DNA of 64,000 nucleotides from Anaerocolumna cellulosilytica (GTDB lineage: Bacteria; Bacillota; Clostridia; Lachnospirales; Lachnospiraceae), in contig NZ_AP023367.1 of assembly GCF_014218335.1 (NCBI RefSeq), forward strand, positions 4,827,501-4,891,500. Direction: 5' to 3'. Below are positions 44,963 through 54,464 of the stretch, piece by piece. The notes beneath the pieces were generated by a model. That model searched no databases. It worked only from the letters and a program-made list of their open reading frames with translations, and was not told where the DNA came from. Within the stretch, counting starts at the first letter, position 1. Each line of letters starts with the position of its first letter. A program made the translations under genes and the position numbers.

Positions 44963-46549
44963 TTAAGCAGCCAACTTGTTTCTCTGTTTTTTATTATGAT
45001 ATTTATAAAGATTAAAACCACAAGAAATCAGTGTGAGTTCAAGAATTGCGTTTTTCTCACCTCTTCGAAATAATCTTTTGTAGGATTTATTCCATTTTAA
45101 AATACCAAAGGTTCCTTCCGCTTGAATACTACGATTCATTCTCAACAGTGCGCCATGTATTGATTCAAGATTTGTCATTACCTCTTGATGTATTGATGTT
45201 AATTCCTGATTCATTCGAATAGTTCTATTTTTGCTTGCCTTAGGACAACAATCGTTTTTAAACTGGCAGCCTTCACATGATTTGCATTCATAGATTTCTT
45301 CGGTTCTGCTGTATTTGTTTTTATAGACATGTTGTTTGCTTTTAAAGTGAAAAGTCTTTCCATTTGGGCATATTAAATTTCCATTCTCGTCTCTTTTAAA
45401 GTTGACTGCGCGATATGGATTTTCATGATACTTCTTATCGGATGTTTCTTTTTTGAACATGGTAAATTTCATATATTTTTCCATCCCATGCTCTTCACAG
45501 TAAAGATAGTTATTATAGGAACCATAGCCTGCATCTGCAACTGGATACTTTGGATAATGACCATAGATTTCATTGAATTTTTCCATCAAAGGAACAAAGC
45601 ATTCCATATCTGATGCATATGGTTTTACATCAACTACCGCTATATATTCATCACAGACAGCGGTCTGTAGATTGTACGCTGGGAGAAGCTGATCATTCCC
45701 CATATAATCCCGTTTTATGCGCATAAAAGTGGCATCGTGATCGGTTTTGGAATAACTGTTTCTTTCATCGCCACAAACTTCTATATGATGTGCATATGTC
45801 TTTAATCGTTCTAGATACCCCTCTAATTCCTGATATTGTTTTTGCGGAAGGCTTTTTCTATGACCACAACCAGATACAAACGTGGATTCCACCAGATTTG
45901 TTGCATTCTTGTACATTTCCAAGAGTTCAGATACATATTCGACAGCATACTCATCTCTCTTATCAAGTTTTACACCGAAATATCCTAATACTTCCTGGTT
46001 CATTGCATCAATTAGCGTGGATATCTTTTCATAAACCTTTCCTCGGTTTTTTGTACAAGACTTTTTCCATACCCAGGTATATCGGTTGGCATTCGCTTCC
46101 ATTTTTGTTCCATCTATGTAAGTATGCTCCAGGTCCACATGCTCCTTTTCAAAAATGTAACTGTTTAAGTCAATAAAAATCTGTTCTATGGAATCTGTTA
46201 GTTCATTGCGTATAAGATTGCCAAAGGTCGCAAAAGAAGGAGCCTTCATCTCATCAAGAAGATACAGGTATCGTATATCATTCCTACAGAGTTTTTCTAT
46301 TTCACGCAGAGAACTAATTCCGTGCTCCATGAAGGCAAAGAGTATCACTTTAAGGAGTTTCTGTTCATCACATCTTGGACGACCTGTTCTGTAGCCTTTC
46401 TCTACAAAATATTTTGATAGGTCGATGTGATCCATCACCTCACAGAACGTGTATACTGGATCAGATATATTAATTAATTTTTCGATTTCCAATGGTAATT
46501 TCAGCTGACGTACTGTATAATTATCATTGGTGTTTTTATTTATTTGCAT
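44963..46549 (-). CDS. IS1182-family transposase
   Basis: This 528-residue DDE transposase has the N-terminal helical region with SDPVYTFCEVMDHIDLSKYF and TGRPRCDEQKLLKVILFAF, the first catalytic Asp in HTYIDGTKMEANANRYTWVW (near residue 145), the second in YPVADAGYGSYNNYLYCEE (near 335), a cysteine-rich zinc-like insert (YECKSCEGCQFKNDCC) and the glutamate region NRSIQAEGTFGILKWNKSYK near 480. The frame is intact and the ATG lies near the right end of the element, so the element may still be active. Confidence 0.93.
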   Translation of the reverse strand: MQINKNTNDNYTVRQLKLPLEIEKLINISDPVYTFCEVMDHIDLSKYFVEKGYRTGRPRCDEQKLLKVILFAFMEHGISSLREIEKLCRNDIRYLYLLDEMKAPSFATFGNLIRNELTDSIEQIFIDLNSYIFEKEHVDLEHTYIDGTKMEANANRYTWVWKKSCTKNRGKVYEKISTLIDAMNQEVLGYFGVKLDKRDEYAVEYVSELLEMYKNATNLVESTFVSGCGHRKSLPQKQYQELEGYLERLKTYAHHIEVCGDERNSYSKTDHDATFMRIKRDYMGNDQLLPAYNLQTAVCDEYIAVVDVKPYASDMECFVPLMEKFNEIYGHYPKYPVADAGYGSYNNYLYCEEHGMEKYMKFTMFKKETSDKKYHENPYRAVNFKRDENGNLICPNGKTFHFKSKQHVYKNKYSRTEEIYECKSCEGCQFKNDCCPKASKNRTIRMNQELTSIHQEVMTNLESIHGALLRMNRSIQAEGTFGILKWNKSYKRLFRRGEKNAILELTLISCGFNLYKYHNKKQRNKLAA

Positions 46550-46563
46550 AATTAATTATACCA

Positions 46564-46599
46564 AAAAATCGCTGAAGTCTCATGACCTCAGCGATTTTT
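46564..46599 (-). terminator. Terminator inside the right end of the IS
   Basis: AAAAATCGCTGA (46564-46575) pairs with TCAGCGATTTTT (46588-46599), with an inner GTC/GAC. It lies just upstream of the transposase start and would block outside transcription (for example from asd) entering the transposase gene. Confidence 0.75.
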
Positions 46600-46716
46600 C
46601 TTTTAGGGGAGTTTTTTTACAGCCCCTTTTTCTTTTAAACTAATATTGATTTGAATAAATCCATTGTTCTTACAATTATTTCTTATCTTTTTAAGATTTT
46701 AGCTATATAAACTGAT

Positions 46717-47799
46717 TTATTTATCTTCAATATATCCAAGGGCTTTTAATAACTCAGCTGTTAATACGGCTCCACCTGCTGCACCTCTTAACGTGTTGTG
46801 GGAAAGACCTACAAATTTATAATCATATACTGTATCTTCCCGAAGCCTGCCGATAGAAATACTCATGCCATTCTCGGTGTCTCGGTCAAGTTTCGTCTGA
46901 GGCCTGTTATCCTCTTCTAAATAATGAATAAACTGTTTAGGGGCAGAAGGAAGTTTTAGTTCCTGAGGAAGTCCCTTAAACTCTGTCCATGCTTTAATAA
47001 TTTCCTCTTTATCAGGTTTCTTTTCAAAGGATACAAATACAGCAGCAGTATGGCCATCTGTGACCGGAACACGAATACACTGTGTTGTAATTAAAGGACC
47101 TTCTGCTTTTACAATTTTACCATCCTTTACCGTGCCAAATATTCTTAAAGGCTCTAATTCACTTTTTTCTTCTTCGCCTCCAATGTAAGGTATAACATTA
47201 TCAAGCATTTCAGGCCAGTCTTGAAAATTTTTACCAGCACCGGAAATAGCCTGATACGTAGTTGCCACTACCAATTTAGGGCCAAATTCCTTTAAGGCGT
47301 ATAATGCTGGAGTATAGCTTTGTATAGAACAATTAGGTTTAACAATAATAAAACCTTTTTTTGTACCCAAACGTTTCTTTTGTGCTTCAATTACTTCCAA
47401 ATGCTCTGAATTTAATTCCGGCACCAACATTGGTACATCTGGAGTCCATCTATGCGCACTGTTATTTGAAACAACAGGAGTGTCTGTCTTTGCATAAGCT
47501 TCTTCGATTGCTTTGATTTCATCCTTTGTCATATCAACAGCACTGAATACAAAATCGACATTCTTACTAACCGCTTCAACTTCGTTAACATTCATGACGA
47601 TTATATTCTTAACCGCTTCCGGCATGGGAGTCGACATCTTCCATCTGTCTCCAACTGCTTCTGCATAAGTTTTACCTGCACTTCTGGGACTTGCTGCAAT
47701 TACTGTCACTTCAAACCAAGGATGTTCATCCAATAATGCAACAAAACGCTGACCTACCATTCCGGTACCACCAAGGATACCAACCTTTAATTTGCTCAT
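46717..47799 (-). CDS. asd: Aspartate-semialdehyde dehydrogenase
   Basis: This 360-residue cytoplasmic enzyme reduces aspartyl phosphate with NADPH to the semialdehyde on the way to lysine, methionine, threonine and diaminopimelate. NADP motif GILGGTGMVGQRF is at residues 8-20; the catalytic Cys lies in FIIVKPNCSIQSYTPAL near residue 155, followed by AISGAGKNFQDW, with the active-site His in RVPVTDGHTAAVFVSF. The sequence belongs to the archaeal/fungal-like branch found in many Clostridia. ATG follows ACGGGAGGC. Monocistronic; no lysine riboswitch was recognised upstream. Confidence 0.95.
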   Translation of the reverse strand: MSKLKVGILGGTGMVGQRFVALLDEHPWFEVTVIAASPRSAGKTYAEAVGDRWKMSTPMPEAVKNIIVMNVNEVEAVSKNVDFVFSAVDMTKDEIKAIEEAYAKTDTPVVSNNSAHRWTPDVPMLVPELNSEHLEVIEAQKKRLGTKKGFIIVKPNCSIQSYTPALYALKEFGPKLVVATTYQAISGAGKNFQDWPEMLDNVIPYIGGEEEKSELEPLRIFGTVKDGKIVKAEGPLITTQCIRVPVTDGHTAAVFVSFEKKPDKEEIIKAWTEFKGLPQELKLPSAPKQFIHYLEEDNRPQTKLDRDTENGMSISIGRLREDTVYDYKFVGLSHNTLRGAAGGAVLTAELLKALGYIEDK

Positions 47800-47841
47800 C
47801 TTAAAGCCTCCCGTTGATTGTTATATCATATTAATATGTAA

Positions 47842-47883
47842 GACAAATGCCTTTTGTGTGTTCGCCGTATGCGTACATTTGTC
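47842..47883 (-). promoter_or_regulatory. Inverted repeat in the asd leader
   Basis: GACAAATG (47842-47849) and CATTTGTC (47876-47883) form an 8-bp stem with a GC-richer 26-base loop, ending 43 bases before the asd start. No T tract follows the arm on the minus strand, so it is not a terminator. It does not match the lysine or SAM riboswitches. Confidence 0.35.
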
Positions 47884-48040
47884 TTTCTATTGGATATATT
47901 ACTCTCTTTATACATAAAAATCAACTGTTTTCTTTTAATTATTCATAATTTGTATAATATGATTAATGAGATAAGCAAAAAAACACTTTTTTTGTTTATT
48001 TTTTATTTATATTTCTAACCAGCAACGTTGACAAGAGATT

Positions 48041-48508
48041 CTAATCTTCCCCGCGGATAAACCGCCTTTTTCCTATCATCTTTTTAGGCACCGGCCCAAT
48101 TTGTTCCTCGTCAAAATCCATCTTCACACGCATAGCATGGGTAAGCTTTGACGCACACTCCTGGCAGACTCTTCCAGAACGTATGTCGATGCTACACATC
48201 TCACATTTAATAAATATGGGGGAATTCTCGGGTATCTCAAGCCTTCCTTCTTTTAAGTATTGATTTATCCTATCTAAGCTGATACCAGTCACTTCTGAAA
48301 CCTCCATGGCCGGCGCTACACCATTTTCATAAATATAGTTCTTAACTCTCATAAAATCTTCTTCATCCAGCTTTTTGCAAGCAGGGCAATAAAAATGTCC
48401 ATAGCCTAAATAACTAAACATTCTGCCGCATCGCACACACATTTTTGGTTCTCCCAGTTGTCCATCTGGATTTATCTTCGCTGCCAGAACCTTTCTAGAA
48501 TCTCTCAT
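48041..48508 (-). CDS. Zinc-ribbon/helix-turn-helix protein (YvyF/TIGR03826-like)
   Basis: This 155-residue protein has an N-terminal four-cysteine ribbon (CVRCGRMFSYLGYGHFYCPAC), a middle MerR-like helix region (VAPAMEVSEVTGISLDRINQYLKEGRLEI), a second four-cysteine ribbon (CEMCSIDIRSGRVCQEC) and a basic tail (KKMIGKRRFIRGED). The order matches the YvyF/TIGR03826 protein commonly encoded in Firmicute flagellar operons, though no flagellar gene is nearby here apart from a chemotaxis receptor 4 kb away. Its role is unknown; a small regulator is likely. ATG with GGAGGC upstream. Confidence 0.78.
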   Translation of the reverse strand: MRDSRKVLAAKINPDGQLGEPKMCVRCGRMFSYLGYGHFYCPACKKLDEEDFMRVKNYIYENGVAPAMEVSEVTGISLDRINQYLKEGRLEIPENSPIFIKCEMCSIDIRSGRVCQECASKLTHAMRVKMDFDEEQIGPVPKKMIGKRRFIRGED

Positions 48509-48705
48509 AGGCTTGCCTCCTCTTGTAAAACATCACTACAATTACCTGCTTTTATTATAACTCATATTAACAATTAGTCAATGAATAGAACGGTTCATAA
48601 ATCTGAAAAACCTAGCTGTTTCAATGCTCTTTTGGGAAAATAATACACAATCTGGTTGCTTCTCATTTGGCATAACAGGAAGTTTTTGTATATATATGCA
48701 TAACA

Positions 48706-48734
48706 AGAGAGGGCAGTATTCACCTGCCCTCTCT
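48706..48734 (-). terminator. Terminator of the coaX-dusB operon
   Basis: AGAGAGGGCAG (48706-48716) pairs perfectly with CTGCCCTCTCT (48724-48734), about 30 bases after the dusB stop. The T tail on the minus strand is weak (TTGTTATG) but the stem is GC-rich. Confidence 0.75.
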
Positions 48735-48762
48735 AATATTCGTTCATAAACCCAAACAATAA

Positions 48763-49755
48763 CTATTCTTCAGCTCCACCAGTAATTCTTACTGTTTCCT
48801 GATATTGTTGCAGTAGTTCCTCTAACCCCTCATAACTTTCAATAAAGTTCGCCTGCTGCCTTAATTTCGCTGCCAAAGGATAACCAGTTGTATACCAGGC
48901 TACGTGTTTTCGCATCTCACGTATACCTATGTATTCGCCTTTGTATTGTAGAGACAGCCTTGCATGCCGCAGCATCATTTCAACGGCTTCCTCAAGCTGT
49001 GGTTTCTCTGGTTTAACCCCGGTTTCCATATACTCTTTAATGTGCTTAAAAATCCATGGATTTCCTCTGGCGCCTCTGGCAATCATAATACCGTCACAAC
49101 CTGTTTCCTTCACCAGTCGGATTGCATCCTCTGGTGTTATTACATCACCATTACCGATTACCGGTATTGAAACAGCTTCTTTCACAGCACGGATAATACT
49201 CCAGTCTGCCTTTCCGCTATAATACTGTTCCCTGGTTCTACCGTGAACTGCTATGGCTGCTGCACCATTTGCCTCTGCTATTTTTGCAATCTCAACTGCA
49301 TTGCTGGTGGCTTCCGTAAATCCCTTTCGTATTTTTACGGTAAAAGGCTTTTTAATGGCAGTAGATACTGCATGTATTATTTCACCTGCTAATTTGGGGT
49401 CTGTCATAAGGGCAGAGCCCTCTTTGTTGTTCACAACTTTTGGTACAGGACACCCCATGTTTAAATCTAATATATCGAAGTTTCTGTCTTCAATTCTTTT
49501 TGCCGTTTCACTTAAGATAACCGGGTCTGCCCCAAATAATTGCAGAGATACAGGCCGTTCTGTTTCTTCTACCAATAATAGGCTCTCCGTGTTCTTATTG
49601 TTATAGCTGATTCCTTTTGCACTTACCATCTCTGTATAGATTAAATCTGCTCCTTGCTCCTTGCAGAGCAGACGAAAAGGCAGGTCTGTAACACCTGCCA
49701 TGGGACCAAGTACCAGATTCCCTTTTATATTAACATTACCTATCTTTAAATTCAT
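48763..49755 (-). CDS. dusB: tRNA-dihydrouridine synthase
   Basis: This 330-residue FMN-dependent enzyme reduces uridines in tRNA D-loops. TIM-barrel signatures in order: NLVLGPMAGVTDLPFR near the start, the catalytic region LDLNMGCPVPKVVNNKEGSA (Cys near residue 100), FTVKIRKGF, AIAVHGRTREQYYSG, PVIGNGDVITPEDA and DGIMIARGARGNPWIF, then the small helical RNA-binding domain. Length and motifs place it with DusB. Its ATG lies eight bases after the coaX stop, so the two are one operon. Confidence 0.95.
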   Translation of the reverse strand: MNLKIGNVNIKGNLVLGPMAGVTDLPFRLLCKEQGADLIYTEMVSAKGISYNNKNTESLLLVEETERPVSLQLFGADPVILSETAKRIEDRNFDILDLNMGCPVPKVVNNKEGSALMTDPKLAGEIIHAVSTAIKKPFTVKIRKGFTEATSNAVEIAKIAEANGAAAIAVHGRTREQYYSGKADWSIIRAVKEAVSIPVIGNGDVITPEDAIRLVKETGCDGIMIARGARGNPWIFKHIKEYMETGVKPEKPQLEEAVEMMLRHARLSLQYKGEYIGIREMRKHVAWYTTGYPLAAKLRQQANFIESYEGLEELLQQYQETVRITGGAEE

Positions 49756-49763
49756 GTTATTAC

Positions 49764-50537
49764 CTATTTCCCTCTAGCCTTATTATAAATTATCTTAAGA
49801 CCTTTTAACGTCAAAGCCGGATCATATATTTGGATTACATCCGTAGATTCAGCTATAATTTTACCAAGTCCTCCGGTAGCAATTACTTTCATATCCGGAA
49901 TACCGGATTCTTCAATCATTTTCTTAACAATGTATTCCGTTTGTCCGATGCACCCAAATACCAAGCCTGCCTGCATGCTTGTTATTGTTTCCTTTGCCAG
50001 AATAGAAGCCGGCTTTTTAATTTCAATCTCCGGAAGCTTGGCGGTTTGATTCCACAAAGCATCTGCACTAATTCGTATACCTGGGCTTGTAACACCCGCC
50101 AAAAAAGAACCATCTGCGGATATCAAATCATACGTTGTAGCAGTACCAAAATCTATTACGATTAAAGGGCCACCGTATAAATCATAGGCAGCAACTGCAT
50201 CCACCACCCTGTCTGCTCCAATTTCTCTTGGGTTTGCAGTAGCTATCTTTATACCTGTTTTTGTACCGGCACCAATTTCAAAAGGTGTCTTTTTTATATA
50301 TTTCAGGATACCATTCTTAAAAGAATGCATAATTCCAGGAACCACACTCGCTATTATTACTGCTTCTATATCGGATTGCTCCACATTGCGTGTGCGAAGC
50401 ATATCACTTATCATAATACCATATTCGTCTGAAGTTCTTGGAATCTTTGTTGTCATACGAAAACTGGAGACCAACTCCTCCTTGTCAAAAATTCCAAGTG
50501 TTATGTTGGTGTTTCCAACATCTATTACTAAAATCAT
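49764..50537 (-). CDS. coaX: Type III pantothenate kinase
   Basis: This 257-residue ASKHA-fold kinase catalyses the first step of coenzyme A synthesis. It has the phosphate-1 motif [16 protein letters not shown] at the start, the [31 protein letters not shown] core (pantothenate site and phosphate-2 motif), [19 protein letters not shown], and the adenosine motif [12 protein letters not shown]. The type III enzyme is insensitive to CoA feedback. ATG follows ATAGGAG, which is the end of a diverged hairpin repeat. It is first in the coaX-dusB operon. Confidence 0.95.
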   Translation of the reverse strand: MILVIDVGNTNITLGIFDKEELVSSFRMTTKIPRTSDEYGIMISDMLRTRNVEQSDIEAVIIASVVPGIMHSFKNGILKYIKKTPFEIGAGTKTGIKIATANPREIGADRVVDAVAAYDLYGGPLIVIDFGTATTYDLISADGSFLAGVTSPGIRISADALWNQTAKLPEIEIKKPASILAKETITSMQAGLVFGCIGQTEYIVKKMIEESGIPDMKVIATGGLGKIIAESTDVIQIYDPALTLKGLKIIYNKARGK

Positions 50538-50542
50538 ATTAA

Positions 50543-50605
50543 CTCCTATCTGTGTACTCTAGTTCTGTCAGCACTTACACACGTACAAATAAAGCTATTG
50601 AAAAA
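50543..50605 (-). repeat. Weak diverged copy of the hairpin repeat before coaX
   Basis: On the minus strand, TTTTTCAAT (50605-50597), CTTTATTT, GTACGTGTGTAAG, and the ending ACACAGATAGGAG (50555-50543) follow the same order as the 65-bp units, with a longer loop between the GTGC-like part and ACACAGATAGGAG. The similarity is partial and could be chance. Confidence 0.35.
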
Positions 50606-50656
50606 CATTTCACGTCTTTTAATGTTCTCCTATCCTGCCTTTGATTATAAGGTTTG

Positions 50657-50995
50657 TTATTCCGCCTCTATATCCTGCCCTAACATAAAAACCTTATAAT
50701 AAAGCTCCAAAGACTCCAGCAGCTCTTCTTTGTTCCTCTGCATTTCCTTTATCTTTAATACACTGCCGATTTCATCAAACAGTAAATCTCCCTCATCACT
50801 TGTTACATTCAACAAAAGGCTTCCTTCTTCATTAAATTCCAACTTAAGAACACCACCTACATCTTCTGTAAACAAAACACACATTATTTTTAAATCTTCC
50901 TTAACTGCCTCCGGAAGAGCATTAAAGTCCTCATTCAAATAATATTTTTGTTCATATGCACTGCTGGCACACAATACCACTTTATCTAAATACAT
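50657..50995 (-). CDS. Small acidic cytoplasmic protein (DUF6145-like)
   Basis: This acidic protein of about 112 residues has no membrane segment or known motif. It begins MYLDKVVLCASSAYEQKYY and contains VLFTEDVGGVLKLEF and LLESLELYYKVFMLGQD. It resembles short Lachnospiraceae proteins filed as DUF6145; this naming is from memory and uncertain. The ATG at 50995 is preferred; in-frame ATGs at 51019 and 51007 fall in or beside a hairpin and have no ribosome site. It lies 119 bases upstream of coaX on the same strand. Confidence 0.6.
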   Translation of the reverse strand: MYLDKVVLCASSAYEQKYYLNEDFNALPEAVKEDLKIMCVLFTEDVGGVLKLEFNEEGSLLLNVTSDEGDLLFDEIGSVLKIKEMQRNKEELLESLELYYKVFMLGQDIEAE

Positions 50996-51001
50996 AAAAA
51001 T

Positions 51002-51063
51002 ACCCATTGCGTCACACATCTGCTCACAGATGCGCCACTGTCACAAATAAAAAAGTATGAAAA
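51002..51063 (-). repeat. Structured element before the DUF6145-like gene
   Basis: CATCTG-CTCA-CAGATG (51017-51032) is a 6-bp hairpin inside a GCGTCACA…TGTCAC arrangement, ending on the minus strand in CAATGGGTATTTTT just before the start. The TTTTTTATTTGTGAC lead-in resembles the coaX element. It is grouped with the hairpin repeat family only tentatively. Confidence 0.3.
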
Positions 51064-51102
51064 TTAATATGTGACATTCCTTTCTTTTAATAGATTTCTT
51101 AC

Positions 51103-51975
51103 TTACCTTATTTCAATACCACCTAGAACACAAGTGCCTCTGATATAAATTGTCACTGTATCCCGCATGCCACGCCCTGATAAGGAAACCCGGTTCTCTA
51201 CCCCTCCTAATATTGGAGTACAACTTACAGATACCTTGGCATTAGCTGGTACAAATATATCCAAGCCTCCAAGCAGACAGGTAACATCTACTACTACATC
51301 TTCTCTGATAATAGCATTTCTTAAATCCAATTGCAAATTCCCCATAATAGCAGTAACGGTACAACCTGTGAATTCTTCCTCCATTATCTGAACAACCCTG
51401 CCGTTTAATACAGCATTATACTGATTGCGCCTTCCGGAGCCAAAGGTTTTATAGTAGCCTTGTCCATTATTAGTAAACTGGTCATCATACGTCTTTGCTT
51501 GATTTTCAAAAGTCTTGAATTGTTCCTCATGAGCGTTTGCTTGTTCTTCATGCATCTGAGCCTGCTTTTCATATGTCTTGGCCTGCTCTTTACCCTTGTC
51601 TGCTTCCGTATCATAGGTTCTATAACGGCTATCATCTTTAGTTTTATCTTTTTTGATCTTTTCATCCTTAAATAGAAAGGACAAGCCGATTGCTGCAAAA
51701 ATAAGCCCAGCTATTAGCTGGGGTGCAACCCTCCAACTTATCAGTTGATTCATACCTAAAAAAAGAATTATACCTATACCAAGCCCAAAAAAGGAGCCAC
51801 TAAAGTTATTTCCCTGAAACAGTCCCAAAAAACATGGTATGATAATAAAAAATGTCCACCATCCGTTAAACGTAATATAATCAAATAAACCAAAAACTTT
51901 GGCTGCTAATAAAACTCCCAAAAGTATAAAGATAATTCCCAAAATCGGCTTTGAGTTTGTATCTTTCATATCCAT
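51103..51975 (-). CDS. LiaF-like membrane protein with 7-residue coiled-coil repeats
   Basis: This 290-residue protein has four N-terminal membrane helices (about 8-105, DUF5668-like GIIFILLGVLLAAKVFGLF), a cytoplasmic linker of five 7-residue repeats (EQAKTYE, KQAQMHE, EQANAHE, EQFKTFE, NQAKTYD; about 130-166), and a C-terminal beta-helix like the cell-wall-stress inhibitor LiaF (GCTVTAIMGNLQLDLRNAII, VTCLLGGLDIFVPA, PILGGVENR). LiaF proteins restrain a LiaRS two-component system, but no such pair is adjacent. The start is ATG 51975 or the ATG two codons later; GGGGG precedes both. Confidence 0.8.
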   Translation of the reverse strand: MDMKDTNSKPILGIIFILLGVLLAAKVFGLFDYITFNGWWTFFIIIPCFLGLFQGNNFSGSFFGLGIGIILFLGMNQLISWRVAPQLIAGLIFAAIGLSFLFKDEKIKKDKTKDDSRYRTYDTEADKGKEQAKTYEKQAQMHEEQANAHEEQFKTFENQAKTYDDQFTNNGQGYYKTFGSGRRNQYNAVLNGRVVQIMEEEFTGCTVTAIMGNLQLDLRNAIIREDVVVDVTCLLGGLDIFVPANAKVSVSCTPILGGVENRVSLSGRGMRDTVTIYIRGTCVLGGIEIR

Positions 51976-52288
51976 TATCCCCCTTTACACTTTTATATTA
52001 TATATACAATTGAAAAACGCTTTCTTTAAAACAGGAAATAAAAGAAATCACAGTCAAAGACAGTTCCTCAATTGCCTATTTAAGTTATTATATCTCTCTG
52101 TCCTATAATATTATAAACCATATAAAACCCGTAATACTATCATATATGGAAAAACTAAATAATTCAAGTCTAAGATTATCCAGAAAGAAAATGTAGGCAG
52201 CGCGGTGCTGATTACTTCTTTTAAGATGGTAAGTGTGTATTAAGGGCACATATTACACTATCATACTTGTCATTTATAGCTATAAAAA

Positions 52289-52317
52289 GAAGCCACCTTA
52301 TACTAATTGGCGGCTTC
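52289..52317 (-). terminator. Terminator of the chemotaxis receptor gene
   Basis: On the minus strand GAAGCCGCC (52317-52309) pairs with GGTGGCTTC (52297-52289, one G-U pair), followed by TTTTTAT. It lies about 30 bases after the stop codon. Confidence 0.8.
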
Positions 52318-52343
52318 TCTAATCTTACTATGTAATTGTACAA

Positions 52344-54464
52344 CTAAACCTGGAACTTCAGGACTGCATCTCCTAAGGCTTTTGCATTCTCTTCTAACTC
52401 TCTTGCGAGATAGTTTAGAGAATCTACTGCTGTTTTCTGATGATTTGCTGATTCATTTACAGAAGTGGACGCTGCTGCGGTCTCTTCTGATACAGCGGAT
52501 ATGTTCTCTATTGCCATTAATGTATCGGTTCTTGAAGCTTCCATCTCATAAATACTTTCCATTATATCATCAACATTCCCTATGAGTCCTTCAACATGAA
52601 TGTTCAAATCTTTAAAGGAGTCTTCTGTATGAGATACGGCTGTTTCCTGCTCCGCAACAATACCTTCGGCTTCACTGGCAATCGTAACAGTCTCTTTTGT
52701 CTGTATCTGCATCTCCATAATGAGTGTTTCAATATCTTGTACAGCATGCACTGACTGGTCAGCTAATTTACGTATTTCTCCTGCGACTACCTGGAAGCCT
52801 CTTCCCGCTTCTCCTGCCCTGGCTGCTTCTATGGAGGCATTTAAGGATAGTAAATTGGTTTCCTCTGCAATACTATTAATCGTACCTACAATCTGGCCAA
52901 TTGATTGGGATTTCTTTTCTAATATTTCTATATGAGAAAGTATTCTCTCTGTTATCTGAGAAGTAGACCTTGCTTTTTCATTCAATAACTGAATAGCTTC
53001 CATGCCCTTTTCAATACTGCCCTTAGTGTTATTTGTGATAGATTTGATTTCTGTCGTCTTTCCATTCACTGATTCAATTTTCTCAGAAAGGTTATCCATT
53101 CGTAACAGACAGTTTTGTGAATCTTCTGCCTGCTGGTTTACTCCTGCCTGAATTTCTTCAATGGCTCCTGTTATGCCTTCTGTAGCTTTTGAGAATACTT
53201 CTGAGGCATTCATAACTTCTACCGAGGAAGCGGTAACAGAAGTACTCTGATTTTTTACCTTCTCTATTAACCCTCGCATATTATCAACCATGTTGTTAAT
53301 ACCGTCTGAGAGTATTGAGAATTCATCTCTTCTGCCGACTTTAAGTTTAACTGTTAAATTCCCCTGTGCCACAAGATTCAATTCTTTTATAACATATCTT
53401 ATTACCTTTTGTATACCGGTAGCCAGTAGTAATCCAACTGCAATTGCAATTACAGAAGATAACAATACTAAAATGATTGTTATATTTTTTATACCTGCAA
53501 CCTGTCCTATTATAGTTGCCTGCGGAATCAGAGCACACACAGAAGCTCCGGTTTCTCCAACTTTAGCACTTAAGTAAAGGTAGTTCTTGTCTTTATAAAC
53601 TACATCTTCATTGAAACTTTTACCATCTGCTTCCTGAGCCTTCTGATAAAAGTCCTGTTCTGTAAATATGGCGTCTGTATTTTCTTCACTAAATCCTGCC
53701 GTTATAACCTCTCTGCCGTCCGCAGTAACAAAACCAACAATACTGTTCTTACCAAAATCTAAATCTCCCAGAATATCTGTAATTGTACTTGCGCTGATAT
53801 CCAGAATCAGACAGGCTCTAATATCCTGAAATCCTCTAACAAAACGTAGTGCATACTTATTCGTCTTAATTCCTAGCTTAGCATCTAACTCCGGGTCCAT
53901 ACCCAGCCAATACGAGCTATGTGAGTTATCACCCAGACCTTTTCCTCCCTCAGATGCCAAAAATGGCTCATACATATCTTTTTCCGCACTGCTGGAGGTT
54001 GTCATAGCCCCAGCATTTTTTGCCAGAACATGTATATTTTCAATAAAAACATCGGATACCTGCTTAGCTATAAAATTCTTTTTAATATCTTGCATTAATC
54101 GGCTGGCATCTAACGGTTTATCCTTGTACATCCCATTAAAATAATTCTTCATATCAGTATCCATTATGTACTGCAATCCGGTCGCTTCTACTGAATCCAA
54201 ACCAAATCGCATATATTCACTTGTCATCTCAATGGATTGAAGACTGGATTTCTTATAGTTGTTTACAATAGCATCCGATGCCATTGTATAAGCTATTGTC
54301 CCTACCAATATAACAAAAAAGACTGGAACCATAAATCCTAATACTAATTTAAAAGCGATTCCACCTCTTGTTTTAAATGCCTCCCTTTCCAATTTCATCT
54401 TCTTCATCTTTTGTTTTTTAACCTTTACGGGTTTTTCCTTGGCCGGTTTAGTCTTTGCCTTCAT
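52344..54464 (-). CDS. Methyl-accepting chemotaxis protein
   Basis: This 706-residue transmembrane receptor has a lysine-rich start ([19 protein letters not shown]), membrane helix 1 near 38-62, a large extracellular Cache-like sensor (about 65-335), membrane helix 2 near 338-360, HAMP (about 360-415), and a C-terminal signalling domain with the conserved hairpin [20 protein letters not shown] (about 560-580) and [16 protein letters not shown]. It senses an unknown ligand and signals to CheA/CheW elsewhere, implying the organism is motile. ATG follows AGAGAGGAG. Monocistronic. Confidence 0.93.
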   Translation of the reverse strand: MKAKTKPAKEKPVKVKKQKMKKMKLEREAFKTRGGIAFKLVLGFMVPVFFVILVGTIAYTMASDAIVNNYKKSSLQSIEMTSEYMRFGLDSVEATGLQYIMDTDMKNYFNGMYKDKPLDASRLMQDIKKNFIAKQVSDVFIENIHVLAKNAGAMTTSSSAEKDMYEPFLASEGGKGLGDNSHSSYWLGMDPELDAKLGIKTNKYALRFVRGFQDIRACLILDISASTITDILGDLDFGKNSIVGFVTADGREVITAGFSEENTDAIFTEQDFYQKAQEADGKSFNEDVVYKDKNYLYLSAKVGETGASVCALIPQATIIGQVAGIKNITIILVLLSSVIAIAVGLLLATGIQKVIRYVIKELNLVAQGNLTVKLKVGRRDEFSILSDGINNMVDNMRGLIEKVKNQSTSVTASSVEVMNASEVFSKATEGITGAIEEIQAGVNQQAEDSQNCLLRMDNLSEKIESVNGKTTEIKSITNNTKGSIEKGMEAIQLLNEKARSTSQITERILSHIEILEKKSQSIGQIVGTINSIAEETNLLSLNASIEAARAGEAGRGFQVVAGEIRKLADQSVHAVQDIETLIMEMQIQTKETVTIASEAEGIVAEQETAVSHTEDSFKDLNIHVEGLIGNVDDIMESIYEMEASRTDTLMAIENISAVSEETAAASTSVNESANHQKTAVDSLNYLARELEENAKALGDAVLKFQV

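Larger units (their letters stand above)
44808..46626 (-). mobile_element. Complete IS1182-family insertion sequence
   Basis: Terminal inverted repeats are GGGGCTGTAAAATAAGTCC (left, 44808-44826) and GGGGCTGTAAAAAAACTCCC (complement of the right end, up to 46626); the first 12 bases match, and A/T runs outside may extend them to about 44803 and 46631. One intact transposase gene fills the element. A strong terminator lies inside each end. The flanks (GATATGATAT left, CTTTTAAAC right) do not show a certain target duplication. It sits in an intergenic A/T-rich site, so it probably disrupted no gene. Confidence 0.88.

Noticed and set aside
47842-47883. Lysine riboswitch before asd
   Set aside because: The leader is far too short for the five-helix lysine element and only a single 8-bp stem is visible.
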